A DNA stretch of 64,000 bases from an uncultured Clostridia bacterium (GTDB lineage Bacteria; Bacillota; Clostridia; Oscillospirales; Acutalibacteraceae), in contig CALWDJ010000008.1 of NCBI GenBank assembly GCA_944376655.1, positions 1-64,000 on the forward strand, in the 5' to 3' direction. Positions 36,535 to 45,088 of this stretch are shown piece by piece (position 1 is the stretch's first letter; every line of letters starts with the position of its first letter). The translations under genes were made by a program, and so were the position numbers. The notes beneath the pieces were generated by a model. That model did not search any database. It saw only the letters and a program-made list of their open reading frames with translations, and was not told where the DNA came from.

Positions 36535-36740
36535 CAATTCGTAATTCGGAATGCGTAATTCGGAATTGAATGTGTATTATAGCTGATTTTGAGTTTTTGT
36601 TATGGATACTAAAATTTTAATGAGTTCTTGACAGTCAGCGTAAACACTGTTAAACATTTTTTTGTCAATATAGTCGGTTTCGACTTAATATTCCGTGGGA
36701 GCGGAAATTCCGCATTACGAATTACGCATTCCGCATTAAG
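36535..36740. repeat. MITE-like element between the topoisomerase genes
   Basis: About 205 bp flanked by inverted copies of a repeat built on GGAATGCGTAATTCG: left arm 36535-36566, right arm about 36702-36740. The arms also contain several shorter AATTCGGAAT-type repeats. The right arm includes the stop codon of the ParE-like gene (36736-36738). The interior is AT-rich and holds no gene. Similar repeats are scattered in many Firmicutes genomes (general knowledge, not checked). Confidence 0.65.
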
Positions 36741-38724
36741 AAATGTCTGCTTCGTCAAGATACATATATCCGTTTTCGGAGATGAACTCCTTGCGCTTCT
36801 GCAGATCGTCGCCGTATAAAAGGTCGAACATTTCGGCGGTGCGCTCCGCGTCCTCCTTCATTACCTTTATAAGCCGCCTTGTTTCGGGGTTCATTGTGGT
36901 AAGGTTCATCATATCAGGCTGGTTCTCACCGAGTCCCTTTGAGCGCTGTATATCGGGTGTCGGCTTAACGTCGCCTATTTTCGCGAGTATTTCCGCTTTT
37001 TCCTTTTCGTCATAGGCGAAATAGGTCATATCCTTTGTCCTGATTTCATAAAGCGGCGTTTCGGCTATATATATTTTCCCCTCGTTTATAAGGGTCGGCA
37101 TAAGGCGGTATATCATAGTAAGAATAAGTCCTCTTATATGGAAGCCGTCAACGTCGGCGTCGGTGCAGATTATGATTCTGCGCCAGCGCAGGGAATTAAG
37201 GTCGAAATTTGAAAGCCCCTTGTTCGCTTTTGATTTTACCTCTACTCCGCAGCCGAGCACTTTTATGAGATTGGTTATAATTTCGCTTTTGAAAACCTTT
37301 TCGTAATCGGCTTTAAGGCAGTTGAGTATCTTGCCGCGCACCGGCATTATCGCCTGAAATTCAGGGTCCCTCGCCAGCTTGCAGGAGCCGAGAGCCGAGT
37401 CACCCTCAACTATGAAAAGCTCGCGCTGCTCAATATCCTTTGTGCGGCAGTCAACAAATTTGTCCACCCTGTCGAGCATGGAGTTTGAGGTCTGAAGCGT
37501 CTTTTTAAGGTTTATGCGTTCTCTCTCGCTGCGTTCACGGCTGCGCTTGTTTACAAGCACCTGGTCGGCTATCCTGTCGGCCTCCGCCTTGTTCTCTATA
37601 AAATAGACCTCAAGCTGATGGCGCAGGAAATCGGTCATCGCTTCATATATGAATTTGTTGGTTATCGCCTTTTTTGTCTGGTTTTCGTAGGAAGTAACGG
37701 TTGAGAAAGAAGAAATCACCAGCACAAGACATTCCTCAACGTCCGAAAAGGTTATTTTGCTTTCTCCCGATTTGTATTTGCCGCTCTGCTTTATATAGGC
37801 GTCTATCTGGGCGACAAAGGCGCTGCGCGCCGCCTTTTCGGGCACGCCGCCGTATTCGAGCCAGCTTGAGTTGTGGTAATATTCCTTAAGTGTTCTGCGG
37901 TTGCTGAAAGCGAGCGCGGTGTTGATTTTTACCTTGTATTCGGGCTTGTCCTCCCTGTCGCGGCCCTTGCGCTCGGTCTGCCAGAACTGCACTGTGGTCA
38001 GCGCGTCATCGCCCACGGTTTCGGTTACATAATCCCTTATGCCGTTTGAGTAAACTATATTCTTCTCTACAAATTTAGCGCCCTGCTGCTCTCTGAAAAC
38101 AAAAAGCAGACCGTCGTTTACTATCGCCTGACGCTTTAATGTGTCAAGGAAATACTCGGTCGGTATGTTTATATCGGTAAAAACCTCGATATCCGGCTTC
38201 CAGCGGGTTTTAGTACCGGTGTCCCTTCCGGAATACGGCTCCTTTTTAAGCCCGCCCACATTGTAGCCTTTTTCAAAATGGAGGTTGTATTTATATCCGT
38301 CGCGCTTGATTTCAACGTCCATATATTCGGACGAATACTGAGTCGAGCAGAGACCGAGACCGTTAAGCCCCACCGAATATTCGTAATTCGCGCCCTCGTT
38401 GGTATTGTATTTTCCGCCGGCGTAAAGCTCGCAGTAAAGCAGTTCCCAGTTGTAGCACTGCTCCTTGTTGTTAAAGTCAACCGGCGCGCCGCGACCGAAG
38501 TCCTGCACTTCAATAGAGCCATCGGCGTATTTCGTGACGGTTATTTTCTGTCCGAACCCTTCGCGTGCTTCGTCTATTGAGTTCGAGATTATCTCAAAAA
38601 CCGAATGTTCGCAGCCGTCCAGTCCGTCAGAACCGAAAATAACGCCCGGACGTTTTCTTACCCTGTCCGGACCCTCGAGCTTTTTTATACTGTCGTTGCC
38701 GTATTCAGCGGTCGTTTTCGCCAT
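36736..38724 (-). CDS. Type II topoisomerase subunit B, ParE/GyrB-like paralogue
   Basis: The ATPase subunit that works with the ParC-like protein. It has 662 residues: GHKL ATPase with EIISNSIDEA, VQDFGRGAPVD and VGLNGLGLC; a transducer domain with the QTK loop (ENQTKKAITN); and a TOPRIM domain with IVEGDSALGS, RGKILN and DADVDGFHIR. The common DN before SxDEA is SN here, GLHGVG is GLNGLG, and EGDSAGGS is EGDSALGS, so it is a divergent member. Catalytic acidic residues are retained. The stop codon lies in a MITE-like arm. Its own promoter is at 38759-38788. Confidence 0.87.
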   Translation of the reverse strand: MAKTTAEYGNDSIKKLEGPDRVRKRPGVIFGSDGLDGCEHSVFEIISNSIDEAREGFGQKITVTKYADGSIEVQDFGRGAPVDFNNKEQCYNWELLYCELYAGGKYNTNEGANYEYSVGLNGLGLCSTQYSSEYMDVEIKRDGYKYNLHFEKGYNVGGLKKEPYSGRDTGTKTRWKPDIEVFTDINIPTEYFLDTLKRQAIVNDGLLFVFREQQGAKFVEKNIVYSNGIRDYVTETVGDDALTTVQFWQTERKGRDREDKPEYKVKINTALAFSNRRTLKEYYHNSSWLEYGGVPEKAARSAFVAQIDAYIKQSGKYKSGESKITFSDVEECLVLVISSFSTVTSYENQTKKAITNKFIYEAMTDFLRHQLEVYFIENKAEADRIADQVLVNKRSRERSERERINLKKTLQTSNSMLDRVDKFVDCRTKDIEQRELFIVEGDSALGSCKLARDPEFQAIMPVRGKILNCLKADYEKVFKSEIITNLIKVLGCGVEVKSKANKGLSNFDLNSLRWRRIIICTDADVDGFHIRGLILTMIYRLMPTLINEGKIYIAETPLYEIRTKDMTYFAYDEKEKAEILAKIGDVKPTPDIQRSKGLGENQPDMMNLTTMNPETRRLIKVMKEDAERTAEMFDLLYGDDLQKRKEFISENGYMYLDEADIS

Positions 38725-38758
38725 TTAAGCTACCTCTTCCCATAATCATTCAAAATAT

Positions 38759-38788
38759 ATTATACACCATATTTTGTGTTTTCGTCAA
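38759..38788 (-). promoter_or_regulatory. Promoter of the ParE-like gene
   Basis: On the minus strand TTGACG (38783-38788) and TATAAT (38759-38764) are 18 bp apart; AGAGGTAG precedes the ATG at 38724. Confidence 0.65.
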
Positions 38789-38840
38789 GTTTGATGAGCA
38801 TATATTTTTGTATTTGAGGTTAGTTATGCGCATAAAAAAT

Positions 38841-38875
38841 GTCCGGTATATTTCCGAAAAGGAGATATACAGGAC
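38841..38875 (-). terminator. Terminator after the dehydrogenase
   Basis: An imperfect stem (GTCC-GTATAT with ATATAC-GGAC) followed by ATTTTTTATG on the minus strand, 15 bp past the stop at 38890. Confidence 0.65.
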
Positions 38876-38889
38876 AAGTATCGTTAAAA

Positions 38890-39840
38890 TTATACTATTT
38901 TATTCTGCGGAACGCCCTTCAAAAATGCTTCGATATTGCTTTCAACAATTCCGAGCAGCCGTTTTCTTGTTGTAAGCGGCGCCCACGCTGTGTGTGGCGT
39001 TATAATGAGGTTCGGCGCTTTGTCAAGCGGACAGTCTTTGCTCATAGGCTCCTTTTTAAGCACGTCCACCGCCGCGCCCGACAGCTTGCCGGAAGACAGC
39101 GCGTCATAAAGCGCGTTTTCGTCCACCGTGCCGCCGCGCGAGGTGTTGATGAAGAAAGCTCCGTCCTTCATTCTGGCAAAGGCTTCCGCGTTCATCATAT
39201 CCGCGCTCTGAGCGTTCAGCGGGCAGTGAAGTGTTACAATATCGCTTTCCTTAAGCAGCGTGTCAAGGTCGGTAAAGCGGGTCTCGCCGTTTTCCCTGAC
39301 GGTTCTTGTATACACAAGAACATTCATACCGAGTCCCTTCGCCGCCTTTTCAACCGATTTGCCGATACTGCCGTAGCCGACAATGCCGAGGGTTTTACCG
39401 GCAACCTCGTCGGAAAAGAAGACGAGAGGGGAGAAGACCGCCGATTTTTTCCAGCCGCCATTTTTAACAAATTCATTATATTCGGGTATGGCGGTGTAAT
39501 GCATAAGTATATAGCCTATGACCTGCTGGGTCACCGCGTCGGTCGAGTAGCTGCCGGCGTTGCAGACCGTAACGCCTTTTTGTTTCGCGTACTCAATGTC
39601 TATATTGTTGTAGCCGGTCGCGAAAAGACCTATATATTTAAGCTTTTCCGCCGCGTCAAAAACTTCTTTATCGATTACGGTTTTGTTGCAGAGGATTATA
39701 TCAGCGTCCGCCGCTTCCTTTAAAAGCCCGGCGCGTGTTATGTTTTCGTATTCAAAAATATCTCCGAAGCGCTTTAAGCTGTCAAGCGGCAGGTCGCCGT
39801 TCGAGCGCAGCGTGGCGCAGTCAGTTAAGAGGAGTTTCAT
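38890..39840 (-). CDS. D-2-hydroxyacid dehydrogenase (glycerate dehydrogenase-like)
   Basis: An NAD-dependent oxidoreductase that reduces 2-oxoacids such as hydroxypyruvate. It has 316 residues. The Rossmann motif is GIVGYGSIGKSV (about residue 147). The catalytic Arg is in NTSRGGTVDE, Glu in VLKKEPM and His in TPHTAWAP. There is no ACT domain, so it is not a full SerA. The start ATG overlaps the stop of the upstream membrane-protein gene by 4 bp, so translation is coupled. The exact substrate cannot be fixed from sequence. Confidence 0.9.
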   Translation of the reverse strand: MKLLLTDCATLRSNGDLPLDSLKRFGDIFEYENITRAGLLKEAADADIILCNKTVIDKEVFDAAEKLKYIGLFATGYNNIDIEYAKQKGVTVCNAGSYSTDAVTQQVIGYILMHYTAIPEYNEFVKNGGWKKSAVFSPLVFFSDEVAGKTLGIVGYGSIGKSVEKAAKGLGMNVLVYTRTVRENGETRFTDLDTLLKESDIVTLHCPLNAQSADMMNAEAFARMKDGAFFINTSRGGTVDENALYDALSSGKLSGAAVDVLKKEPMSKDCPLDKAPNLIITPHTAWAPLTTRKRLLGIVESNIEAFLKGVPQNKIV

Positions 39841-40646
39841 TTTTTCACCTTGAATGATTTTATTGTCAGAATAAAAATTATTGTACAGCCTATGCCGGAT
39901 AACAAAGCGGCGTCAAAAAGCAGGTCACTGTGCACTACATTGAAAAAACCCATACCATATAACACGAATTTAGGTGTATTGAAAAAATAAACAGCTTTCT
40001 GCATTATGGTTGTTATAACCGTATAAAGACTGTACAGAAGCAGAATGATTTTTGCAGTATAGGATAACGCTTTCTTTTCGGATTTTCTTAAAATGCAGGC
40101 AGAAAGAAAAAGCGTAAAAAAAATAATGTAGAAAAATATTATTTCAGCGCTCACATAAGAGAATGAATTAAGCGGGAGTTCATAGCAGTTTTCAAGAAAT
40201 ATCATAAGCACTTCGCCAAACACCAGCATAACGGCAATAGCTGAAAGCCTGAAAATTTTTTCGCTTCTGTCATAATTCAAAAGCGTCCAGAAAACAAGAA
40301 AAATCAGAAAACAGCGTATAATAAACCTCACAGCGTATGAGAAAAAGGAATAAATACCGCCCTCCGCCGGATAAACCGAAAGCCCTGTGCTTAAAACAGC
40401 GTTTATAAACAGCCATATAGGCAGAGCTTTTTTGAAAAGATTTGCTTTGATGCCTTTAAAAGTATAAAGCATTAGGCAAACCGCGAACGCGGCGGTGGAA
40501 ATACCGTAAAAATACTCCACCCAAAGGCTGAAGCTGAACAATTTGAAATCTGCTGATATATAATATGTAAAACAGCCGGTAAAGAAACAGTATGCCGCGT
40601 ATATCAAGAATAAAACGGCAGATACTTTTGAAATCTTATCTGACAT
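39837..40646 (-). CDS. Polytopic membrane protein of unknown function
   Basis: I do not recognise a family. The 269 residues contain about eight hydrophobic helices separated by short loops with few charges, and end in a basic tail (KSFKVKK). No catalytic motif is visible. The ATG has a GGGGTGAGAG site upstream. The 4-bp overlap with the dehydrogenase gene suggests the two are made together, for instance as a transporter or sensor plus enzyme. This is inference. Codon use and base composition look a little more AT-rich than the neighbours. Confidence 0.7.
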   Translation of the reverse strand: MSDKISKVSAVLFLIYAAYCFFTGCFTYYISADFKLFSFSLWVEYFYGISTAAFAVCLMLYTFKGIKANLFKKALPIWLFINAVLSTGLSVYPAEGGIYSFFSYAVRFIIRCFLIFLVFWTLLNYDRSEKIFRLSAIAVMLVFGEVLMIFLENCYELPLNSFSYVSAEIIFFYIIFFTLFLSACILRKSEKKALSYTAKIILLLYSLYTVITTIMQKAVYFFNTPKFVLYGMGFFNVVHSDLLFDAALLSGIGCTIIFILTIKSFKVKK

Positions 40647-40680
40647 TTTTATCTCTCACCCCGTATATTACATAACAAGC

Positions 40681-40899
40681 TCAGTTCAGAGGAGTATCAT
40701 CTCTGCGTTTTACCTTTCTTTTCGTGCCGTCAGGCTCTAAAATATATGTGTTCTCAAGCTGCGCTATTAGGCTCTGCTTGTAGGCTTCGATATACTCGCG
40801 GCGAAGCGCGTGCTGCTCCGCTTTTTCTTCCTCCGTAAGCCCCTCGGCTTTCTGCTTGCGCGCAAGCTCGTTTATTCGGTTGATTTTTTCTTCAGTCAT
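40681..40899 (-). CDS. DUF896 family protein (YnzC/YlaC-like)
   Basis: A 72-residue helical protein. The pattern INRINELARKQKAEGLTEEE followed by the LRREYIEAYK helix is diagnostic for DUF896, whose B. subtilis member YnzC is a two-helix protein. The role is unknown; family members have been linked to the SOS-regulated yneA region, by neighbourhood only. It is 12 bp after recR on the same strand, and so probably in the dnaX-ybaB-recR transcription unit. Confidence 0.9.
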   Translation of the reverse strand: MTEEKINRINELARKQKAEGLTEEEKAEQHALRREYIEAYKQSLIAQLENTYILEPDGTKRKVKRRDDTPLN

Positions 40900-40911
40900 A
40901 TTATTCTCCGG

Positions 40912-41511
40912 TTAAATTTCATTTCTGCCCTCAAGCGCGCGGGCGAGGGTAAACTCGTCGGCGTACTCAAGGTCGCCGCCTACGGGTATTCCGTAGGCAA
41001 GCCTTGTAACCTTTATTCCCATCGGCTTTATAAGGCGTGAAAGATAGCTTGCGGTAGCCTCGCCCTCCACTGTCGGGTTGGTCGCCATTATTATTTCCTT
41101 TATCTCGCTGTCAGACAGTCTTGCCATAAGCTCTTTTATGCGCAGCCTGTCTGGCGTTATTCCGTCAAGCGGTGAAATGACGCCGTGCAGAACGTGGTAA
41201 ACGCCGGCAAATTCCCTTGTGCGCTCAAAAGCCATAACGTCTCTCGGTTCGGCGACAACGCATATAACACTGCGGTCGCGGCGGGTATCAGCGCATATGT
41301 CGCAGACCTCCTTGTCGGTCAGACCCTGACATACGCCGCAAAAATGTATCTTCCGTCTCGCATTAACAAGCGCCTCGGCGAATTTTTCCGCTACTTCCGG
41401 CGGTTGCTCAAGTATGCTGAAAGCAAGCCGCTGAGCGGTTTTCTTGCCAATGCCCGGCAGACGCTCGAACTGCGAAATAAGCTCGTTGAGCGGTATAATG
41501 CCGTTTGCCAT
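40912..41511 (-). CDS. recR: Recombination protein RecR
   Basis: Works with RecF and RecO to load RecA on gapped DNA. It has 199 residues. The N-terminal helix-hairpin-helix has RLPGIGKKTAQR, the zinc finger has two CxxC pairs (CGVC and CDIC), and the TOPRIM domain has VVAEPRDV and the ATNPTVEGEATA loop. It lies 2 bp after ybaB. The order dnaX-ybaB-recR is conserved in Firmicutes. Confidence 0.97.
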   Translation of the reverse strand: MANGIIPLNELISQFERLPGIGKKTAQRLAFSILEQPPEVAEKFAEALVNARRKIHFCGVCQGLTDKEVCDICADTRRDRSVICVVAEPRDVMAFERTREFAGVYHVLHGVISPLDGITPDRLRIKELMARLSDSEIKEIIMATNPTVEGEATASYLSRLIKPMGIKVTRLAYGIPVGGDLEYADEFTLARALEGRNEI

Positions 41512-41513
41512 AA

Positions 41514-41855
41514 TCAGAAAATTCCCGGCAGATTAAGTCCGCCCGTGATAGCTCCCATTTCTTCCTCGGAATTTTTGACGGCGTTTCCTATCGCCTCGTT
41601 CACGGCTACCGTGATAAGGTCCTCAAGCATCTCGCTGTCGTCAGGGTCTATCGCTTCGGGTTTAATCTTTATGCTTTTAATCATATGCTTGCCGTCCACG
41701 GTCACCTCAACCATACCACCGCCCGAAACTGCGGTGTACTCGCGCTGCTCAAGGTCGCTCTGGAGCGCCGCCATATCCTCCTGCATTTTCTGTGCCTGCT
41801 TGAGCATCTGGTTCATATTTCCGGGGCCGCCGGAATTGGGTATTCTTACTTTCAT
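41514..41855 (-). CDS. YbaB/EbfC nucleoid-associated protein
   Basis: A small dimeric DNA-binding protein of 113 residues. The N-terminal helix is Gln/Met-rich (NQMLKQAQKMQEDMAALQ), as usual. The beta sheet carries GGMVEVTVDGKHMI and the C-terminal helix closes with AIGNAVKNSEEEMG. It lies between dnaX and recR in the classic order. The function in vivo is not well defined; members bind DNA with tweezers-like dimers. Confidence 0.96.
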   Translation of the reverse strand: MKVRIPNSGGPGNMNQMLKQAQKMQEDMAALQSDLEQREYTAVSGGGMVEVTVDGKHMIKSIKIKPEAIDPDDSEMLEDLITVAVNEAIGNAVKNSEEEMGAITGGLNLPGIF

Positions 41856-41871
41856 AGCTTTTCTCCTCGGT

Positions 41872-43602
41872 TTAATTTATTTCAAGATTTTTCAGCTTGT
41901 CCGCCAAAGCGGCAAGCGGGTCTGACTCTTCGGTCTGTTTGGGCGGGGTATAGGGGCCTAACTTGTAGGTTTCGCCGAGCACTGTCCGTGCCGCCGCCCT
42001 TATGCGGTCCCTGTAAACGCCGCCGCTGTTTATAAGCGAGCGGAACTGGCTGTTGGGCGCGTCTATAAGCAGATACTGTCCCTTTATATACGCCGACGAA
42101 TCCTTAAGCACTCCGGCTATAAGCGGACATGAGGTTTTGAGAATTTCCACCACGTCACGCCACTGCTTTACGGGCGCAAGACTGTCACTGTCTATAACTT
42201 TCTGTCCGGCGCTTCCGTCTTTTTCCTGCACGGCAGGCTCTGATTGCCCGGGAAGCTCGGGCGGTTCGGGCATTTCGGGCGCCTCTGACGGCTCGGGCGG
42301 CTCAGGCAGCGGGATATCGTCCCCGGCGTCGCTCGGTGCGGCTTCGGGGCTGACATATGCCGTATCTCCGCCGGCAATGCTTTCAGAACCGCTTTCTTCA
42401 ATATGCCGCGCCTCTGCCGCGGCATTTACGGGCTCGCCGCGCTTCTGCGGGGCAGGCGCGCTGTATGCCGCCCTTTCAAGCGCCCGCACTCTAAGCTCGA
42501 GCGATGAAACATCGGAAGAAAGATAGGGCGAGAAGAGCTTTATAAGGGTCATTTCCATTTCACAGCGGCGGTTTCCCCTCTGCATTAAGGCGCTTGCCGA
42601 CTGGAGCGCGGAAAGGGTTCTCATAATGTCTCTGAGCTCATAGTCCGCAGCCTGTTCTTTCAGTTTTTCAAGTCTTCTCGCCGAGCACACTATGGGTAAA
42701 GCCGCGCTTTTCACGGTTTTTATTATCATAAGGTCGCGGTAATGGGATATAAGTCCGGCGATAAGCCTTGTCATATCTACCGATTCCGAATAAAGCCGGT
42801 CGGTAAGCGTAAGGGCTTTTTCGGCGTCCTGCGCTTTAATATAATCCGCAAGCTCGGAAAGGTAATCGGTACCGGCCATTCCGCATACGTTTTCAACCGT
42901 TTTTTCATCTACGGTACTGCCGTTTGAAATACATAAGTCGAGTATTGAAAGCGCGTCCCTCATTCCGCCGTCGGCTGCTGCGGCTATAAGTCTTGCGGCA
43001 TCGGGCGTTACGGTAAAGCCTTCTTTTCCTGCTATATACTGGATTCGGTCACAGATGCTGTCGGGGTCTATGCGCCTGAAATCAAACCGCTGGCAGCGGG
43101 AAAGTATGGTCGCCGGAAGCATATGCACTTCTGTGGTGGCAAGAATAAATATAACGTGCGCCGGCGGCTCCTCAAGCGTTTTGAGCAGTGCATTGAAAGC
43201 GTCGGTCGAGAGCATATGGACCTCGTCTATTATATAAACCCTGTATTTCGAGACGGAAGGGGTAAAGTTTACCTTCTCGCGCAGCTCACGGATATTGTCA
43301 ACGCCGTTGTTCGACGCGGCGTCTATTTCCACTATATCGGTGTTTTCGCCGCTTGCCGCCATTCGGCACGCCTGACACTCAAGACAGGGGTCCCCGTCCT
43401 TCGGGTCAAGACAGTTTACGGCTTTGGCGAGAATTTTGGCGCAGCTCGTTTTTCCGGTTCCCCTTGTTCCGGTAAAGAGGTAGGCATGAACTGTTTTGCC
43501 TGCCGAAAGCTCGTTTTTAAGCGTTTCGGTTATGTGCTCTTGACCTATAACGTCGGAAAATGTCTGCGGACGGTATTTCCGGTAAAGCGCCTGATAAGCC
43601 AT
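41872..43602 (-). CDS. dnaX: DNA polymerase III subunits gamma/tau
   Basis: The clamp-loader ATPase that loads the beta clamp and ties it to the replicase. It has 576 residues from the ATG at 43602, where AAAGGGGG lies upstream and the protein begins MAYQALYRKYRP. Walker A is GTRGTGKTS, the zinc module has four cysteines (CLECQAC region), Walker B is IDEVHML and the sensor is LSRCQRF. A Pro/Glu-rich linker (about 440-480) precedes the tau-specific C-terminal domain. No slippery A6-type frameshift site was noticed, so a separate gamma form is not indicated. Confidence 0.97.
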   Translation of the reverse strand: MAYQALYRKYRPQTFSDVIGQEHITETLKNELSAGKTVHAYLFTGTRGTGKTSCAKILAKAVNCLDPKDGDPCLECQACRMAASGENTDIVEIDAASNNGVDNIRELREKVNFTPSVSKYRVYIIDEVHMLSTDAFNALLKTLEEPPAHVIFILATTEVHMLPATILSRCQRFDFRRIDPDSICDRIQYIAGKEGFTVTPDAARLIAAAADGGMRDALSILDLCISNGSTVDEKTVENVCGMAGTDYLSELADYIKAQDAEKALTLTDRLYSESVDMTRLIAGLISHYRDLMIIKTVKSAALPIVCSARRLEKLKEQAADYELRDIMRTLSALQSASALMQRGNRRCEMEMTLIKLFSPYLSSDVSSLELRVRALERAAYSAPAPQKRGEPVNAAAEARHIEESGSESIAGGDTAYVSPEAAPSDAGDDIPLPEPPEPSEAPEMPEPPELPGQSEPAVQEKDGSAGQKVIDSDSLAPVKQWRDVVEILKTSCPLIAGVLKDSSAYIKGQYLLIDAPNSQFRSLINSGGVYRDRIRAAARTVLGETYKLGPYTPPKQTEESDPLAALADKLKNLEIN

Positions 43603-43626
43603 AAAATCCCCCTTTACAATAAAAAA

Positions 43627-43774
43627 CTTGCGTACTTGAATGTACGAATGAGCCGATTTACTGCGGCGCACGGGACAAACTGCTTAATGCTGCTCGGTTC
43701 CCCGCCTGACATGGTTCGCAGCGCCCCGTCGCACAGGACCCGCCCATTCGCACACTCAAATACGCAAACGCATA
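43627..43774 (-). ncRNA. ffs: Signal recognition particle RNA (4.5S type)
   Basis: About 148 nt upstream of dnaX, where Firmicutes keep this gene. On the minus strand the conserved core ATGTCAGGCGGGGAACCGAG followed by CAGCA (about 43688-43712) forms the Ffh-binding symmetric and asymmetric loops with a GGAA tetraloop. The ends pair over more than 20 bp (43631-43655 with about 43740-43765), with differences mostly turning G-C into G-U. The 3' end runs into TTTTTTATTG, a terminator tail. It is shorter than the 270-nt Bacillus form, so a full Alu domain is unlikely. Confidence 0.9.
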
Positions 43775-43787
43775 TTTTTGTTAATAC

Positions 43788-43816
43788 ATTCTATCATATT
43801 TCTTGTATTTTTACAA
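43788..43816 (-). promoter_or_regulatory. Promoter of the SRP RNA
   Basis: On the minus strand TTGTAA (43811-43816) and TAGAAT (43788-43793) are 17 bp apart, placing the transcript start near 43781, just ahead of the RNA. Confidence 0.65.
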
Positions 43817-43833
43817 TAGCAAAACATAAAATG

Positions 43834-43862
43834 TTGAAAAAAATTCATAATGCTGATATAAT
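43834..43862 (+). promoter_or_regulatory. Promoter of the plus-strand operon 43.9-48.5 kb
   Basis: TTGAAA (43834-43839) and TATAAT (43857-43862) are 17 bp apart. A second TATAAT lies at 43870-43875. The start point is 30-40 nt before the TTG at 43900. Confidence 0.6.
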
Positions 43863-43899
43863 TGCAGTGTATAATCGTAAAATGAAAGGTGTGAGTTTT

Positions 43900-44574
43900 T
43901 TGGAGGGAATAACCGTAAAGGAGCTTTTCAGCCTGCCGGACTGTCCGGCGGCGCTGCTTCTTTCACGTGTCACGTATCCGTTTGAAGCGCTTGCTTTGAT
44001 AAGCGGTTTTATAAAAGAGACAGGACCCACGCTTGACCCTGACATATATGAGTATAAGGGCGATTTTATCTGGGTAGCGAAATCGGCGGTAATTGCGCCG
44101 TCGGCGAGCATCGCGGGACCCTGCATAATAGGCGAGAGGACGGAGGTCCGCCACTGCGCTTTCATAAGGGGAAGCGCGCTTGTCGGGAACGACTGCGTTG
44201 TGGGCAACTCGACAGAGCTTAAAAACGTTATACTGATAGAAAGCGTGCAGGTTCCGCATTACAATTATGTCGGCGATTCGGTGCTCGGCTCCCATTCGCA
44301 TATGGGCGCGGGGGCGATAACCTCAAACGTAAAGTCGGACAAAACTCCCGTTGTGATAAAATCTGGCGGCGAGGCGCTTGAAACCGGCCGGAAAAAAGTC
44401 GGCGCAGTGCTCGGCGACTTTGCCGAGGTCGGCTGCGGCTCGGTGCTTAATCCCGGAACGGTGATAGGGAAAAACACGAATATATACCCGCTTTCATCTG
44501 TGCGGGGCGTCATACCGGAAAACAGTATATTAAAAAACTCCGGCGAGGTTGTAACTAAGCGTAATGAGTGTTGA
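43900..44574 (+). CDS. Left-handed beta-helix acyltransferase-like protein
   Basis: A 224-residue protein resembling the C-terminal acetyltransferase half of GlmU but without the uridylyltransferase. Hexapeptide repeats run from about residue 60 to 215 (IAPSASIAGPCIIGERTEV as an example), with HSHMGAGAITSNVKSD in the place of the GlmU active-site loop. Acetyl transfer to a sugar phosphate is plausible, not shown. The TTG at 43900 has AAAGGTG 8 nt upstream; an ATG at 43882 lacks a site. It overlaps the NUDIX gene by 11 bp. Confidence 0.8.
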   Translation: MEGITVKELFSLPDCPAALLLSRVTYPFEALALISGFIKETGPTLDPDIYEYKGDFIWVAKSAVIAPSASIAGPCIIGERTEVRHCAFIRGSALVGNDCVVGNSTELKNVILIESVQVPHYNYVGDSVLGSHSHMGAGAITSNVKSDKTPVVIKSGGEALETGRKKVGAVLGDFAEVGCGSVLNPGTVIGKNTNIYPLSSVRGVIPENSILKNSGEVVTKRNEC

Positions 44575-45088
44575 AATTTGGGATATACTTGACGAAAACG
44601 GAAATAAAACCGGCAGGACGACTTTGCGGGGCAGATGTATGCTTAAATCCGGAGAATATCATCTTGTGGTGCATATATGGATAGTGTCTGCAAAAGGCAG
44701 TTATCTTATACAGCGCCGCGCGGAGGATAAGAAGCTGATGCCGGGCGAATGGGCCGCGACAGGCGGCGCCGCGGTTTCGGGCGAGGATTCGTTTGAGGCG
44801 GCGAGGCGTGAGCTTTTTGAGGAGCTCGGCATTGAGTCTGACGAAAGCAGCCTTAAAAAAATAACCCGCATAAAGCGCCGCAATTCGCTTGTGGACGTAT
44901 GGGCGATAGTCTGCGATATACCCGAGGACCGGCTTGTGCTCCAGCGTTCTGAGGTCGCGGAGGCTAAATGGGTCACCTCGGCGGAGCTTGACCGTATGAT
45001 AAGAAACGGTGAGTTTCATAATTACGGCAGAGAATATTTTGACAGCGTTTTTGAAAAAATCAGGGAACTCGGAGGAGCCGTTGTATGA
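44564..45088 (+). CDS. NUDIX hydrolase
   Basis: Hydrolyses a nucleoside diphosphate linked to another group, substrate unknown. It has 174 residues. The NUDIX box is complete: GAAVSGEDSFEAARRELFEE followed by LGI matches Gx5Ex7REUXEExGU. The start SVEIWDILDENGNKTG resembles the Idi-like or YfcD-like subgroup, which act on isopentenyl-type or sugar-nucleotide substrates. It overlaps its neighbours by 11 bp upstream and 4 bp downstream, so all are translationally coupled. Confidence 0.9.
   Translation: MSVEIWDILDENGNKTGRTTLRGRCMLKSGEYHLVVHIWIVSAKGSYLIQRRAEDKKLMPGEWAATGGAAVSGEDSFEAARRELFEELGIESDESSLKKITRIKRRNSLVDVWAIVCDIPEDRLVLQRSEVAEAKWVTSAELDRMIRNGEFHNYGREYFDSVFEKIRELGGAVV

Noticed and set aside
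38839..39723. A 294-residue plus-strand open frame over the D-2-hydroxyacid dehydrogenase
   Set aside because: The opposite strand encodes a protein with all dehydrogenase motifs; this frame is Arg/Val/Phe-rich antisense with no family resemblance.
42192..42526. Open frames within the Pro/Glu-rich part of dnaX on either strand
   Set aside because: Low-complexity DNA creates long open frames by chance; dnaX covers the region with conserved domains on both sides.
43123..43899. Long upstream extension of the beta-helix protein gene
   Set aside because: The extension runs antisense through dnaX and the SRP RNA. The promoter at 43834-43862 and the ribosome site before 43900 mark the true start.
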